The notes: generated by a model not told the origin, from the sequence alone. 64,000 bases of DNA from Notolepis coatsorum (GCA_963971535.1 OZ020591.1:13237577-13301576); one strand, 5' to 3'. Shown: positions 35,817-46,348, numbered from the stretch's first letter. Numbers and translations are program-made.

Positions 35817-36744
35817 TTACAGGGGCCAGTTTCGAGTTGCAGTCTCCCTTAGGTGTTTTTTGAGAGTGTTTTTAAAAGTGGGTAGTGATTCACATTCCTT
35901 TACAGCTTTGGGTAGGGCGTTCCACATTGATGTGGCATAATTGCGAAACGTGTTTAGTCCCTTGTTTGAGCCGAATCTGGGTTTAACATGATTTGTTGAG
36001 CTTCCTCTGGTGTTGTGGTCGTGGTATTCACTGACCTTTGGGAAGTATTTTGACATGTACATGGGTACCTTAGTCGTATAGTGTATCTTGTAGACCAGGC
36101 CCATTGCAAGTTGCTGTACTCTGTCGTCTACTCTAAGCCATCCTAGGTTGTCAAAGTGGGCAGGGGTGAGGTGGGTTCTAGGGGTAAGGTCAAGTAGTAG
36201 TCTGACCAGTTTGTTTTGTGATGTTTGTAATCTTGTTTTTAGCGCCTTTGAGGTGCTTTGGTACCATGAGGTGCAAGCATAGTCGTAGTACCCTTGAGTG
36301 AGTGCTCCTGCTAGAGTCTTCAGGGTATTCTTGTTTACCAGTGAGGAGATCCGGTACAAGAAACGAGTTCGTTGGTTGACTTTTTTTATTACATTGGATG
36401 CCATTTTGTCACAGGAAAGATTTGCCTCTAGGATGGAACCCAGGTAGGTAATATCTTCTTTCCTTGTGACAATATTGTCACCCACTGTAACTGAGAAGCC
36501 GTCGGTCTTGCTGAGTTTGTTATTTGAACCGAAGAGAATGGACTCTGTTTTGCCCATGTGTAATGATAGTTTGTTATCAGCGAGCCATATGCAGATTTTG
36601 CTTAGTTCTGAGCTGAGGGTTTTTTCAACCTGTAACTTGTTCTTGTCAGAGACCAGCAGGGCTGAGTCGTCCGCAAACAGGAACAAGTTGCAGTCACAAG
36701 CTGACGACATGTCATTTGCATAAATTAGGAACAGTAGGGTACTT
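35817..36744 (-). CDS. LINE C reverse transcriptase, C-terminal half
   Basis: An open frame of about 308 residues in the LINE part (the first 13 codons further right come from the adjacent element). It starts just before motif C, 'LFLFADDSALLVSD', with the two catalytic aspartates. The thumb-like region 'KICIWLADNKLSLHMGKTES' and 'ITYLGSILEANLSCDKM' follows, then the C-terminus 'MWNALPKAVKECESLPTFK'. Endonuclease, motif A and motif B are absent through 5' truncation, so it cannot retrotranspose. The open frame suggests a recent insertion. Confidence 0.8.
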
Positions 36745-36748
36745 TTAA

Positions 36749-36830
36749 CCCTGTGAGGCCCAAATAAAAAAGACATTAGCAACTTCAGAGGGTGAGACCT
36801 ATAAAAACATGAAGGGTGCCGTGACTGAAA
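36749..36830 (+). mobile_element. piggyBac-type start, second copy
   Basis: TTAA at 36745-36748 is followed by 'ccctgtgaggcccaaataaa', about 70 bases similar to 35047-35115 in the same orientation. The right end is not seen before the hAT terminus. Confidence 0.55.
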
Positions 36831-36932
36831 AAAAAGGTTAAGAAACGCTGGTATATGGTGTGGCTCTTTGTGGTACCACAGTCATTTTTGTGGCTCTTAG
36901 TCTCTGACTGGTTGGCCACCCCTGTTCTAGCC

Positions 36933-37345
36933 CATTCCACACAGTTACTCCATAGGATGATATGCACCTGCTCCTGAGATTGGTGCGAGCATAACGTTTA
37001 TCAAAGTTGCAGTTACCTCTCAAATTATATTACCTGGGAGTATATATGTTACCTGGGAGTTCTTGAGTCTTTGCTCGATACATTATCTCTGCCAGTTTAC
37101 ATTTGAATACGTCCATTAGCTTTAAGGCATTTGACCAGCAAGTTATTTGTGTGATCCCGAAATCTGACCTTGTGTACAATTTTCTCATTGCTTTTTTCTG
37201 TAGTATAATTAATGGTTTTAAAGTGCTTATGTATGTATTCCCCCATATCTCTACACAGTAACTCAAATATGGTAAGACAGTATATTAAGGTATTTCTCTT
37301 GCCATCAAAGTTGATATTTGCTACAGTAGAATAATAGATCATTAG
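36933..37345 (-). pseudogene. LINE B-like ORF2 C-terminal fragment
   Basis: The minus strand reads 'MSYCVEIWGNTYISTLKPLI', 'ILQKKAMRKLYT', and 'TRSDFGITQITCWSNALKLM' in nearby frames, then 'NFDKRYARTNLRSRC'. This is the same type as LINE B in the Tc1 nest but clearly diverged. The hAT at 34204-36924 was inserted into it. Frameshifts are present. Confidence 0.6.
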
Positions 37346-37517
37346 CGTCGTTGGCTCAGTGGTCTGCTGTTGTGGCCCCCTGTCCTGTGCACTTCAGCCC
37401 CAGCCTCGTATGTTATCTGGAGTGATGGAGGTTACGGCTCTTTGAAGGGAGCCGGATATTTTGGCTCTGTCTCTTTCCAAGAGGCTAGAATTACGGGTCA
37501 TTGTTCTTTCTTTAGGG
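37346..37517. other. Unidentified segment
   Basis: It contains a box A-like 'ttggctcagtggtctgc' at 37357, but no convincing box B follows. No feature is assigned. Confidence 0.3.
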
Positions 37518-37850
37518 GTTGATTGATTGAAAACTTTATTAATGGATTGCAGAATGGGTACAATACAGTACAGCTCAATACTAACAACTGCCAAGAGGAT
37601 GAAGACCAGAAAAAAACGTTCAATTCATCAATACATTTATGACATACAAGACATACAAATATACGGTACTGTGTAAGAAAAAGAGATCATAAAAAAATAT
37701 ACATCCGAAGGGGAAGAAACTGTACAGTGGGGGGGGGTTTGACATTTACCGGGGCCAGTTTCTAATTGCAGCCACCCGTAGGTGGGCAGGGGTAAGGTGG
37801 GTTTTAGGAGTAAGGCCAAGCAGTAGGGTAGGTGTGGAACTAACGTTATC
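37518..37850 (-). mobile_element. LINE C 3' fragment with internal deletion
   Basis: 'ttgattgattgaaaactttattaa' and the following 3' UTR match other LINE C copies. A jump joins the UTR at about 37775 to the 'gtgggcaggggtaaggtggg' part of the coding region. It is non-functional. Confidence 0.75.
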
Positions 37851-37925
37851 ATCAGGCTGACTGATGGTGATTTGTGCGTCGCCATCCCGGCCACAGGAGA
37901 TTTTATAAAAAAAGACAAAATAATG

Positions 37926-38217
37926 GGTGGCGCAGCGGACTAGGCGCTCGTCACCAACGCAAGATACACTGGTATCGAATCCGGCTGTCAGCGTTGCCTC
38001 CGGCTTGGCCGGCCGTCATACTCACCAACATCACCAATGAGGGTGCTGTCAGGTGAAAAGAGGCTGCTGGCTGTCTCGGAGGAAGCATCTGATAGACTTC
38101 AGGGCTCCCTAGACCAACCAGTGGGGGGCATATGTGAGCAACGACCAGGAAGGGGAGGGGGGAATTGGCATAACGACTAAAATTGGGATGGGAGAAAAAA
38201 CACAGAAAAAGTGGATA
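37926..38217 (+). mobile_element. tRNA-derived SINE, copy 2
   Basis: Box A 'gggtggcgcagcggac' at 37925-37940 and box B 'ggtatcgaatcc' at 37972-37983. The family end 'gaaaaagtggataaa' is present. An exact 19-bp duplication (37907-37925 and 38218-38236) flanks it. At 292 bp it is shorter than the other two copies because a middle segment is missing. Confidence 0.88.
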
Positions 38218-38236
38218 AAAAAAAGACAAAATAATG

Positions 38237-38590
38237 ATGTATGATGAATATAATAATAATTTAAAGTATAAAACGTCTCTTGAAATCTAAAAACAACCAC
38301 AAGTAGTGCAGTTCATCACTTAAATAGGTATGTGACTGGCAAAGGACATTAATATTGTATACAGGGCACACAAAATCCAAACCTTAACAAGAAATGTCTT
38401 CAGACAAAACATTTCTTTATTTGCCCATAATGGTAAATTGCAGGGACATAACTGTATATAAGACTAAATAAGTTACACTTCAAATTAGCAGTGCAAATCT
38501 GTTTAAATCTGTCATACAATCTTTTTTTATTGAGAAAGTGTGTAAATCACTAATAGAACAAAAACGACAAACTGTGTGCGCGCACACGTG
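38237..38590. other. Unidentified; contains a dispersed 43-bp motif
   Basis: Bases 38532-38574 match 317-359 inverted with one mismatch, next to CA-rich sequence in both places. It may be the 3' UTR of the same repeat that contributes the frame at 38591-38773. Nothing else is recognised. Confidence 0.35.
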
Positions 38591-38773
38591 TCACAGATCT
38601 ACCATGTCTGCTGGCCACTTTTTCATATTTGTCTTCCTGGCCCTCTTAGAAGACGAAGACCATTTGGCTCCACATGGCTCGGGTTGACTTGCTCCAGCCT
38701 TCCTGATGCGGATCAAGTCTTCAGCAGTGGAGGCTGCTGCTGTTCTTAATACCATTCTGGGCTGAAAATCCAC
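38591..38773 (-). CDS. Uncharacterised short ORF
   Basis: A 60-residue frame ending 'KTNMKKWPADMVDL', rich in Lys, Arg and Ser. I do not recognise it. It could be the last exon of a repeat-borne gene, since the sequence after its stop carries a dispersed motif. A second frame lies 100 bp upstream on the same strand. Confidence 0.2.
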   Translation of the reverse strand: MDFQPRMVLRTAAASTAEDLIRIRKAGASQPEPCGAKWSSSSKRARKTNMKKWPADMVDL

Positions 38774-38871
38774 GCTCTCACTGAGCGGAGGAGATCGGCA
38801 TCACAAGCAGTATTTCAGCCAAGTGCAGGAAGTTCTGACATACAAGTAACTAGGAGTAAAACTCAATTAAT

Positions 38872-39075
38872 TTATTCTGTAGAGTACACACGACTTTGTA
38901 AATTCTGAAGAATATTAAATATTCCCCACAAACCTCTGAACAATATGGCTCCTTGGTGACCACTGTGCCACAGCCCTAGGTATGACTTGTCTGTGAAAGT
39001 GGTTCTGATGAGGGTCTTCAGCTGCTGCCATTCCTGAAGGACCTGCTCCGACTGGCATCCACCACTAGATGTCAA
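38872..39075 (-). CDS. Uncharacterised short ORF, exon-like
   Basis: A 67-residue frame with 'VLQEWQQLKTLIRTTFTDKS'. It has the feel of the linker part of proteins derived from transposons of the ZNF862/KIAA1586 kind, but the match is by general appearance only. No catalytic motif is present. Confidence 0.2.
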   Translation of the reverse strand: MTSSGGCQSEQVLQEWQQLKTLIRTTFTDKSYLGLWHSGHQGAILFRGLWGIFNILQNLQSRVYSTE

Positions 39076-39688
39076 TAGAGATACAGGGAGAGAGATTAGG
39101 GGAGAGTATGCGTGATTTCTTTCCGTAGCCGCAGTTTGCGAAGACGCTCTCTGATTGGCTAGCTCTTGTACAGCGAAGACCCTCTCTGATTGGTTTAGCT
39201 CCGAAGGGCTCTGGGATAGAAATGTCCGCCTTGTACATATATATTCTCTGCTTCGAAGACGTGGTTATGCTTTGGCCCTCTTTCGAAGTGGGTAATGCTT
39301 AGAGTTATGGTTAGGGTTGCCCTGTAGTTGGTTGATTATTTGTATGACAGTCAGTAAACCCTTGCAAAAAGTATCAGTTTTATTTAATGAATTGAAAACA
39401 TGCAGCATGCCTTTCCTCCCGGCATGCAGCAACAACGTGTATCAGGCAAATGCGCATCACTGAGTGGAATCCCTTTCTATTCACATAACTGCATTTGTGA
39501 TGGAGCTTTGACAGCTACAATAACAGTCTATTCTCGAAGTCAACTCCCTGTCTGTTGTTGCTACGCAACTGCAGCGTAGGGGGAAACTGCCCCGCCTGGT
39601 ACATTGTGTACACTTCATTTAGTGGAGAAACGGATCTTAAAGTGGAAAATTAAAGACAATCAAGCGGAATTTTCTTCAGTCCTTCACA
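39076..39688. other. Unidentified segment
   Basis: Two near-copies of 'gcgaagacgctctctgattgg' lie at about 39136-39190, and 'catgcagcatgcc' recurs near 39410. No gene was recognised. Confidence 0.3.
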
Positions 39689-39890
39689 ATGCCAAAGAGC
39701 TGCTGTGTTACGCGTTGTACTAATGACAAAAACAGAAATCCAAATCGCAAGTTTTATACCATCACGGAGGAAAAAGTGGCTGGTGGCTAACGTTCGGCTA
39801 ACTCACTCTGGTGTTGTGGTCGTGGTAATCAGGGGGAGCTTCTTTGACCCATATCTCGCCTTAGAATCACCAGAAAGGCTTTCGAAATAG
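39689..39890 (+). pseudogene. THAP-domain N-terminal fragment
   Basis: From the ATG at 39689 the frame reads 'MPKSCCVTRCTNDKNRN' then 'PNRKFYTI', the start of a THAP zinc finger (Cys-x3-Cys with the usual Met-Pro-Lys opening and the Lys-Phe-Tyr strand). The frame stops at 39788-39790. In the next frame 'RRKKWLVAN' follows, the next expected THAP block, which implies a frameshift near 39760. THAP domains bind DNA in P-element transposases and in host proteins. The rest of the domain is not found. Confidence 0.6.
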
Positions 39891-40310
39891 TGAAATGCCA
39901 TGTTGGCCTCAATATTTTCAAAACAAATCGTATGAAAATGTTATGAAATGAACAAGAATGTGATAAAACATGTAATAAAAACGGAGCTCAACGCATGGAT
40001 TTGATGGTAGGAATCCGTATGGTCCCCCTATACTAAGATGGCGGCGGTCTCGTGCCATCAGAGTGTCTTCGAGAATTGCTCGATCCATCTCCAATATCAT
40101 GATGGACCGTGCCGGTGGCAAAGACCCGACGGTGGAGAGGACTTGAATGAATTCCATCATCATATTTATATGTTGTGTCTGTCCACTATGTTTGTTACTT
40201 TGTTATTCCCCCCCCCCCCCCCTATCTATGTAAAGCGACCTTGGGTCTCTTGAAAGGCGCTATATAAAATGAAGCTATTATTATTATTGTTATTATTATT
40301 ATCACGTCTG
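39891..40310 (+). mobile_element. 3' end of an L2-type LINE or L2-tailed SINE
   Basis: 'aagcgaccttgggtctcttg' and 'gcgctatataaaatgaagc' followed by an ATT-rich tract at 40270-40302 is the classic tail shared by L2 LINEs and their SINEs. A run of about 13 C lies before it. The upstream part carries no readable protein. Confidence 0.6.
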
Positions 40311-40852
40311 TGCGGGAGCTCACAAATAGACTGTCAGTCTCAGTGAAGTTTCAACGGAGGTCATCTATTCTAACCAACTAATCTAAGTAGAAAGCATTTT
40401 GTTGTGACCAATCTTATTTGGAAACATGACACACAAAATAATAGTATTTCGCTTTTTATTTGAAACAATATTTAATCGCGTTTGGAGGTGGGTGTTCTGC
40501 GTCTGCCTCCCCCGTACCAAACAAGCAGGCCAACCTCTTGTTCGCGTGTGAGCCCGTTATAATTACACTACTGTCACTATTTTACAATGAACTATAATGA
40601 ATGACGGGTCATACAAAAGTTGAACACGCCAGTGTTGAAACGTATGCACAGAAGCTTATTTCCGCATTGCAGACTGCAAGTCTTCATATTCTACCACCGG
40701 GCGCCAGGTACGCACGGCCGGAGCTGTGCGTAAATATACGCACAAAGTCAAGCACACGTTCAAATTGATAAGTCCCACACTTTGCTTAGAAACTATCGTA
40801 CGCACGGGTTACGCACATATCTGTGCGTACGCAACGTTGATAAATGAGGGCC
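40311..40852. other. Unidentified, possible Harbinger-type end
   Basis: 'tgcgtacgcaacgttgataaatgagggccc' at 40825-40854 resembles PIF/Harbinger ends that begin with GGGCCC. Repeated 'cgtacgcac' motifs precede it. No transposase or partner end was found. Confidence 0.35.
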
Positions 40853-40878
40853 CAGGCTTCTTTAGGATGGGAGTGATG

Positions 40879-41378
40879 AAGGGCGGTTAGGTGGCGTAGC
40901 GGAGATTGCGTTCGTCACCAACCCCGGAGCTGTGAGCTGGATTCGAACAGCAAATCCAGCTCACAGCTCCGGGGTTGTCACCAGCTTGGCTGGCCGTTCA
41001 CACTAATACAATTGGCTGTATTAGAGGGTGGGAGAAGCTGGCGGGTGGGTCCGGGTCGTTGTAAACAGCGACTCCTACAGTTCGGTCGGGGCGCCTGCTA
41101 AGCGCAGATAGGACCTGAGTGGGATAGTGTGATCCTTCCACACGCTACGCCCTCTCAGGGAGGATCCGCGCTGCCAGGTGAAAAGAAGCGGTTGATTGGC
41201 TGGACGTGTGTCGGAGGAAGCACGTGATAGCCTCCACTCTCCCAGATGATCTGACTGTGGGGGGTAAGTGCGCAGCGACCAGGAAGGGGATTGGGAATTG
41301 GCATGCGACTAACATTGGGATGGGAGAAAATCGGAGGAAAATGGAGGGGGAAAAAGATAAAAAAAAAAGAAAAAAATT
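40879..41378 (+). mobile_element. tRNA-derived SINE, copy 3, inserted in L2
   Basis: Head 'taggtggcgtagcggag', box B-like 'ggattcgaacag', family body and A-rich tail 'aaaaagataaaaaa'. An exact 12-bp duplication 'atgggagtgatg' flanks it (40867-40878 and 41379-41390), inside L2 reverse-transcriptase coding sequence. It contains a perfect 24-bp inverted repeat (40920-40943 and 40953-40976) absent from the other two copies. Confidence 0.9.
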
Positions 41379-41390
41379 ATGGGAGTGATG

Positions 41391-42973
41391 GAGGCGGTTT
41401 TGAAACAGGAGGGAACTATTCCAGATGACAGAGAGGAGTTGATGATGTCCGTTATGATGGGGCAGAGGGTAGGAAGGCAGGCCTTGACCAGCACCGTAGG
41501 CATGGGGTCGAGGGAGCAGGTGGAAGCTTTGGCTCTGGTAACCAGCTTCATGACCAGCGGAACATCCACTGGGGAGAAGGAGGAGAGAGAGCACTGGGGA
41601 TGGAGGGATGCAGCTGGGAGGATGTAGTCTGGCGTCAGGGGTAAGTGAGGAGGGGAGGGGGCGGGCACCGTGAGTTGTTGGTGGATGGAAGTCACTTTAG
41701 CCTGGAAAAAGTCAAGGAACTTAGAGCAGAGGTCAGGAGCATCAGCAGTGTGAGAGGGCGGAGTCGAGAAAAGCGATCTGGGGTGATTTTGCTGTGAGGT
41801 GATGAGGGTGGAGCAGTACGCAGTCCTGGTCTTGGAGAGAGCCTCTTTGTAGGACCTCACGTGGTCGACGAAGGCCAGATGGTGGACGGTGAGGCCAGAT
41901 CGCCTTGAGAGTCGCTCCAGTCGACGACCAGCTCGTTTCATTGAGCGGAGGTCAGAGGTAAACCATGGGGCAGGGCGAGGAAAGGACACATTCCGGCTTC
42001 TGAGGGGCGCCAGAGAGTCCAGGCTGAGGGAGAGGGCGGCATTGTAACGGGCCGCTAGGGTGTCCGGGGAGGTATCTGAGGGAACCGGGGCCATGTGGGT
42101 AGTGATGAGGTCAGATAGGGCTGATGCACACACTGACTTGGTGTCCCTGAAAGTGAGGGTGCGTGTTGGGCGCTGCCTGGGCAGGGGGATAGGGACAGTG
42201 AAAAGAATGGCGTGATGGTCAGATACCGCGAGGTCTAGACACTGCAGGTGGGAGGGGGGATTACCGGTGGAGCAGACCAGATCCAGAGTGTGACCTTTGG
42301 AGTGGGTGGGGCCCTGGACATGCTGCGTGATGCTGAGTCAGTCCAGAAGCGACAGGAAATGGGCGGCAAAGTTGCAGTTGGTGGAGTCAACATGAATGTT
42401 GAAATCTCCGAGCAGATAGGTAGTCGGGGACTTGGAGCAGAAGGAGGACAGGAGCTCAGTTAGCTCTGACAGGAAGGTGGTGGAGGTTTTGGGCGGGGGG
42501 GGGGGGGGGGGGGTAAATCAGGGCAAATTGAGGTTGAGGAGATCCGGAGAGAGAGAATGTAATGCACTCGAATGATGTGAGATCAGGAGTGGGGATCTCC
42601 TCGACCTGGAAGTCTGTACGATGAATGACAGCCAGCCCGCTGCCGCGGCCCGTGGAGCGCGGTTTCTGGAGGTCGATGTAACCGGGGGGTGGAGCTTGGT
42701 TTAGTGTGATGACATCCAGTTTATTTTGCCATGTTTCAGTCAAACATAAAAAAAATCCAGTTTTCTTTCAGTGATGATATCATGGATGAGTAGTGCCTTG
42801 TTATTGAGGGAGCGAGTATTGAGCAGCATGAAAGTGGCTGTGGAGGAGACAGGCAGAGTGGGAGGGGTGCTACTGTCAGAGCAGGCCAGGGGCTTCAGAC
42901 AGCTGGTGCGCACGTGAGGTGTGTTGCGATGACGTTGACGAACAACGCGGAAGCGCGGAGCAGATACTACCAC
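41391..42973 (-). pseudogene. L2-family endonuclease and RT start, interrupted
   Basis: Three minus-strand pieces: 42740-42973 with 'LLNTRSLNNKALLIHDII'; 42456-42743 with 'MTETWQNKLDVITLNQ' and 'GRGSGLAVIHR'; 42134-42240 with 'LAVSDHHAILFTV', the endonuclease Ser-Asp-His; then 41391-42133 with the linker and 'KASTCSLDPMPTVLVK'. These are the endonuclease and the start of RT of an L2-type LINE. A poly-G tract at 42491-42513 and frameshifts interrupt it; RT catalytic motifs are missing. Confidence 0.8.
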
Positions 42974-43179
42974 GGGTATAGTGGAATGTGTGCAGATGAG
43001 TTTGTAGCGGGATGCTCGATGTATATAGCAGGGGCGTTGAAGGAGTCCGAGTGATCTGATGGTATCCAGGCAGATTGGCGCAGCGGCGTTGAAAAAACTC
43101 CGAAATGATTCAAATGTGGCGTAATGTAGAGAGGTCTTGTGCTGTTAAGTGCCTGTGGCACCTCGACTCTCCAATTTTT

Positions 43180-43890
43180 CATAACCAGCAACTACTTGTT
43201 TGGCACAAACCTGTTAATATTCCTCAATGGGAGAGGAGGGGACTTCATACTCTGGAAGATATATATGATAAAAACGGTCTTTGAGCGTTTCAGGACCTAA
43301 AAGAGTTTTATGATCTACCCGGCTAATCATTCTTCCTCTACCTGCAACTAAGGTCGGCGCTCAGGGCTCACGGTGTGCCATGGGCTCAAGCGTTGCACCC
43401 ACATCCTTTTGTCGGGCTTTTCAGAGACAGGACAACCACAAGACGGTTTGTCTCAGATTTGTATACACTTTTAATCAAATCCACATATAAAAAATTAACA
43501 TTAGATACAATCTGTCGAGGGGACATCCCAGAGTTGGACCCTGAGTTTGACTGGGATGACGTTTTGGACAAATGTTATATTAGCGTCTCGCAACCCTAAT
43601 CACCAGCAAATTCATTTTAATTATATTCATAGGACGTATCTCACACCTAGGAAGCTGTTTGCTATGGGACTGGGGGAGGAAATGTCTAATGTCTTTTGTG
43701 GTGTTTTTTTTATTTTTACTCTGTATTTTGTATTCTGTATTTATTATTTCTAATTGTCTTGTCATTATTATGATTATTATTGTTGAAGTACTGTCCTGTG
43801 ATGTCCTGTGTATTATTGTTGTCACTGTATTATGTTGTGTTCTGTTTAATTGAAAATAGAAAATAAAGAAATTTGATCATACGTTTTTTT
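43180..43890 (+). pseudogene. L1/Tx1-type LINE, C-terminal fragment
   Basis: The plus strand reads 'HKPVNIPQWERRGLHTLEDI', 'RFVSDLYTLLIKSTYKKL', 'DIPELDPEFDWDDVLDKCY' and, after a frame change, 'HQQIHFNYIHRTYLTPRKLF'. This matches the corresponding region of the L1-type protein at 59297-61384. It ends in an AT-rich tail 'aaaatagaaaataaagaaat'. Stops and a frameshift make it inactive. Confidence 0.8.
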
Positions 43891-44090
43891 TTAAACAAAC
43901 CTTACTATTTTCTATCATGCACTCTTTCTACTATACTAATATGTCTTTACGACTATGCACTCAACACTGCAGCACCCAAGTTTCAGCACTGTTTGATGAA
44001 CATTGTTACTCGGCTGAAAGAGTTGTTCCCTTACTGTTGACTTGTCGTACAGAGATTGTAAGTTGTCAATTATATCACACATGTGATATA
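43891..44090. other. Unidentified spacer
   Basis: No feature was recognised in these 200 bases. Confidence 0.3.
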
Positions 44091-44425
44091 TGTAAATGTA
44101 AATTATATCACATTTCTACTAAAGCAGGTACAAAAGGCTTTAGATAATGTTGTTGCATGGGGAGATACGTGCATGGTTTTAAGATCTCAGGGGCAAAGTC
44201 CAAGTGTAGGATTTTTGGCTTTAAGCGAAAGTTGCAGACCCTTGGGCTGGACATGTATGGGTCTCCTTTGGAGAAGGTGAATGTTTTTAAATGTCTTGGT
44301 GTCTGGTTTGACGAGCGACTGACTTGGGCCGTTCATATAGCAAAGACATTGGGAAAAGGTGAGAAAGTGATAAATGTCATGAGAAGTTTGTCTGGTAGTG
44401 ACTGGGGGGACTATGATATTGATAT
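44091..44425 (+). pseudogene. LINE E reverse-transcriptase C-terminal fragment
   Basis: In two frames: 'VQKALDNVVAWG' and 'FKISGAKSKCRIFGFKRKL', then 'VFKCLGVWFDERLTWAVHI' and 'KVINVMRSLSGSDWG'. This is the thumb region after motif C in a LINE different from A, B, C and L2. It is truncated at both ends and abuts LINE C at 44426. Confidence 0.65.
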
Positions 44426-46348
44426 ACCAGGCAAAAACCCTCAGCTCTGAACTCTGCAGAATCTGAACCTGGCTCGCTGATAACAAACTTGGGTAAAACA
44501 GAATCCATTCTCTTTGGATCAAATAGCAAACTCAGCAAGGCCAACAGCTTCTCTGTTACAGTCAGTGGGTGACAATATTGTCACAAGGAAAGATGAAATT
44601 ACCTACCTGGGTTCCATCCTAGAGGCAAATCTTTCCTGTGACAAAATGCAACCAATGTAATCAAAAAAGTCAAGCAACGAACAAGATTCTTGTACCGGAT
44701 CTCCTCTCTGGTAAACAAGAATACCCTGAATACTAACAGGAGCACTTATTCAAGGGTACTACGACTATGCTTGCACCTCATGGTACCTGTAGGCGCCGTA
44801 ATGGAGGTCTCTTTATTATCATTCAGTATTCTATTTGTGTTGTATTATTAGTTGTACTGTCACTTTAGGTGGTGGGTGTGCTCACGGGGGGGGGGGGGGG
44901 GGGGGGGGGGGGGGCGCTAATGGGAGTGTTTTTATGGAATTTCATTCACCTTTTCACGTCTGACAGTTCTCGGTGGTTGACAGTTCGCTGAGGTTGACAG
45001 TTCACAGAGAGAGGGGGTGAGAGTTAGGAGAGCATATTTTCTTTTGACCGCAATAACGCAAAGCGCAATATTGAAAGCATGCAAGAGCGCAATATTGAAG
45101 AACGCAACCACACGCAAGATAGTTCTAAGAACGTGAGCGTGTTTGTCCATTGGGGACCGGTTGTGCCACACGCAATATTGAAAGCACACAAGCACGCAAG
45201 AACGCATCAGTATCAGTATATTAGTGTATGTTAAATACGGGTATTTTGTTTGTCTCATGAAGCAAACGAATAAAAGCCTCAACAGAGTTATTTCACGTGC
45301 GTGTGGGAGCAGGGAGGTGTATGTCATTTTGTCACCAGTGGTGGTGGGTGTGTCTGTCTGGAGGTGTGGGAAGAAGGGTAATTAATATCACCTGTGCCTG
45401 GGAACCATTCAGTGTTTGTTTTGTTACAGAGAGAGGGTGAGGCAGGGTGCCTATATTTCTGTTGACCGCATTACGTTACCCAGTTACCATCGAAATCCAT
45501 ATAACATCTGCAAGAGCATGTAACCAAAGGCTGAAATAAACACCCTTGAATTGCAGCTACAGACTCAGGATCATTCATTGGACTCGCATGTCGGACAGAT
45601 CTCCCTGCCCAAGCCCTCTCATCGGCTTTTTACTTGTCACTTTAAAATAGTCGCGTTACAGTGCACGTCAATTGTTTGAACTCCTCCACTCAGCCCCTCG
45701 GCACTACCTGTCTATGACAGTCTACTGCCGCAACAGTACCAAAGCACCTCAAAGGCCCTAAAACCAAGACTACAAACATCACAAAACAAACTGGTCAGAC
45801 TACTGCTTGGCCTTACTCCTAAAACCAACCTTACCCCTGACCATTTTGACAACCTAGGATGGCTTAGAGTAGACGACAGTACAGCAACTTGCAATGGGCC
45901 TGGTCTAAAATATACACTACACCACTAAGATACCCATGTACATGTCGAAATACTTCCCAAAGGTCAGTGAATTCCACAACCACAACACCAGAGGGAGTTC
46001 CACAAATCATGTTTAACCCAGATTCGGCTCAAACAAGGGACTAAACACATTTAGCAATTATGCCACAATAATGTGGAACGCCATACCCACAGCCGTAAAA
46101 TAATGTGAATCCCTACGCTCCTTCAAAACCGCTCTCAAAGAGCACCTACTGCAATTAAAAACTGGCCATTGTAAATGTCCAAACCCCACCCACCCCCCTC
46201 CAATGTACAGTTTCTTCCCCTTCGAATGTATATACCTTTTTATGATCTCTTTTTCTTAAACAGTACTGTATATTTGTATGTCTTGTATGTCATAAATGTC
46301 TTGATGGATTGAAAATGGAGGACCCTGATGTAAATAAGATGAAAGTAT
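44426..46348 (+). mobile_element. LINE C fragment with inserted solo LTR
   Basis: Plus-strand coding similar to 35817-36744 but with frameshifts: 'SILFGSNSKLSK', 'DEITYLGSILEANLSCD', then after the solo LTR 'PKTNLTPDHFDNLGWLRVDD' and the UTR. It is cut at 46348 by the Gypsy LTR, and its own 3' end does not resume on the other side. Confidence 0.8.
44788..45735 (+). mobile_element. Solo LTR of a retrotransposon
   Basis: It starts 'tgtaggcgccgtaatgg' and ends 'ctgccgcaaca' (TG...CA). The exact 5-bp duplication 'gtacc' flanks it (44783-44787 and 45736-45740), in LINE C coding sequence that is otherwise continuous. It contains 'aataaaagcc' and 'aaataaacac' as possible polyadenylation signals, repeated 'cgcaatattgaa' and 'tgacagttc' motifs, and 29 consecutive G at 44886-44914. 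No internal region remains, so recombination between two LTRs is likely. The orientation is my best guess. Confidence 0.8.

Larger units (their letters stand above)
35241..36744 (-). mobile_element. LINE C copy, 5'-truncated
   Basis: The 3' end is a 'gaat' tandem followed by 'gaaaactttattaacagatt'. The UTR is G-rich on the plus strand (35560-35745). Coding sequence runs from 35820 to 36744, where a second piggyBac-type start follows. Confidence 0.85.
34204..36924. mobile_element. hAT element with nested piggyBac MITE and LINE C
   Basis: The left end 'caggggtggccaacccatgg' and right end 'ggttggccacccctg' are inverted repeats, with the typical 'gagccgcatgcggctcttt' inside. The 8-bp duplication 'ttctagcc' is exact (34196-34203 and 36925-36932). 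Internal sequence at 34380-34620 recurs inverted at 58970-59270. No transposase is readable. Confidence 0.9.
40855..43060 (-). mobile_element. L2-type LINE, second family, broken
   Basis: Minus-strand coding pieces run from the endonuclease start (42973) to the beginning of the reverse transcriptase (41391). They continue for a few codons beyond the SINE to 40855 ('ILKKPGP'). The 3' part of the LINE is missing. A SINE with a 12-bp duplication interrupts it. Confidence 0.8.

Noticed and set aside
35390-35852. Proline- and glycine-rich frames
   Set aside because: Translations of the G-rich LINE C UTR.
37350-37420. Another tRNA-like SINE head
   Set aside because: Only a box A-like 'ggctcagtgg'; no box B or body match.
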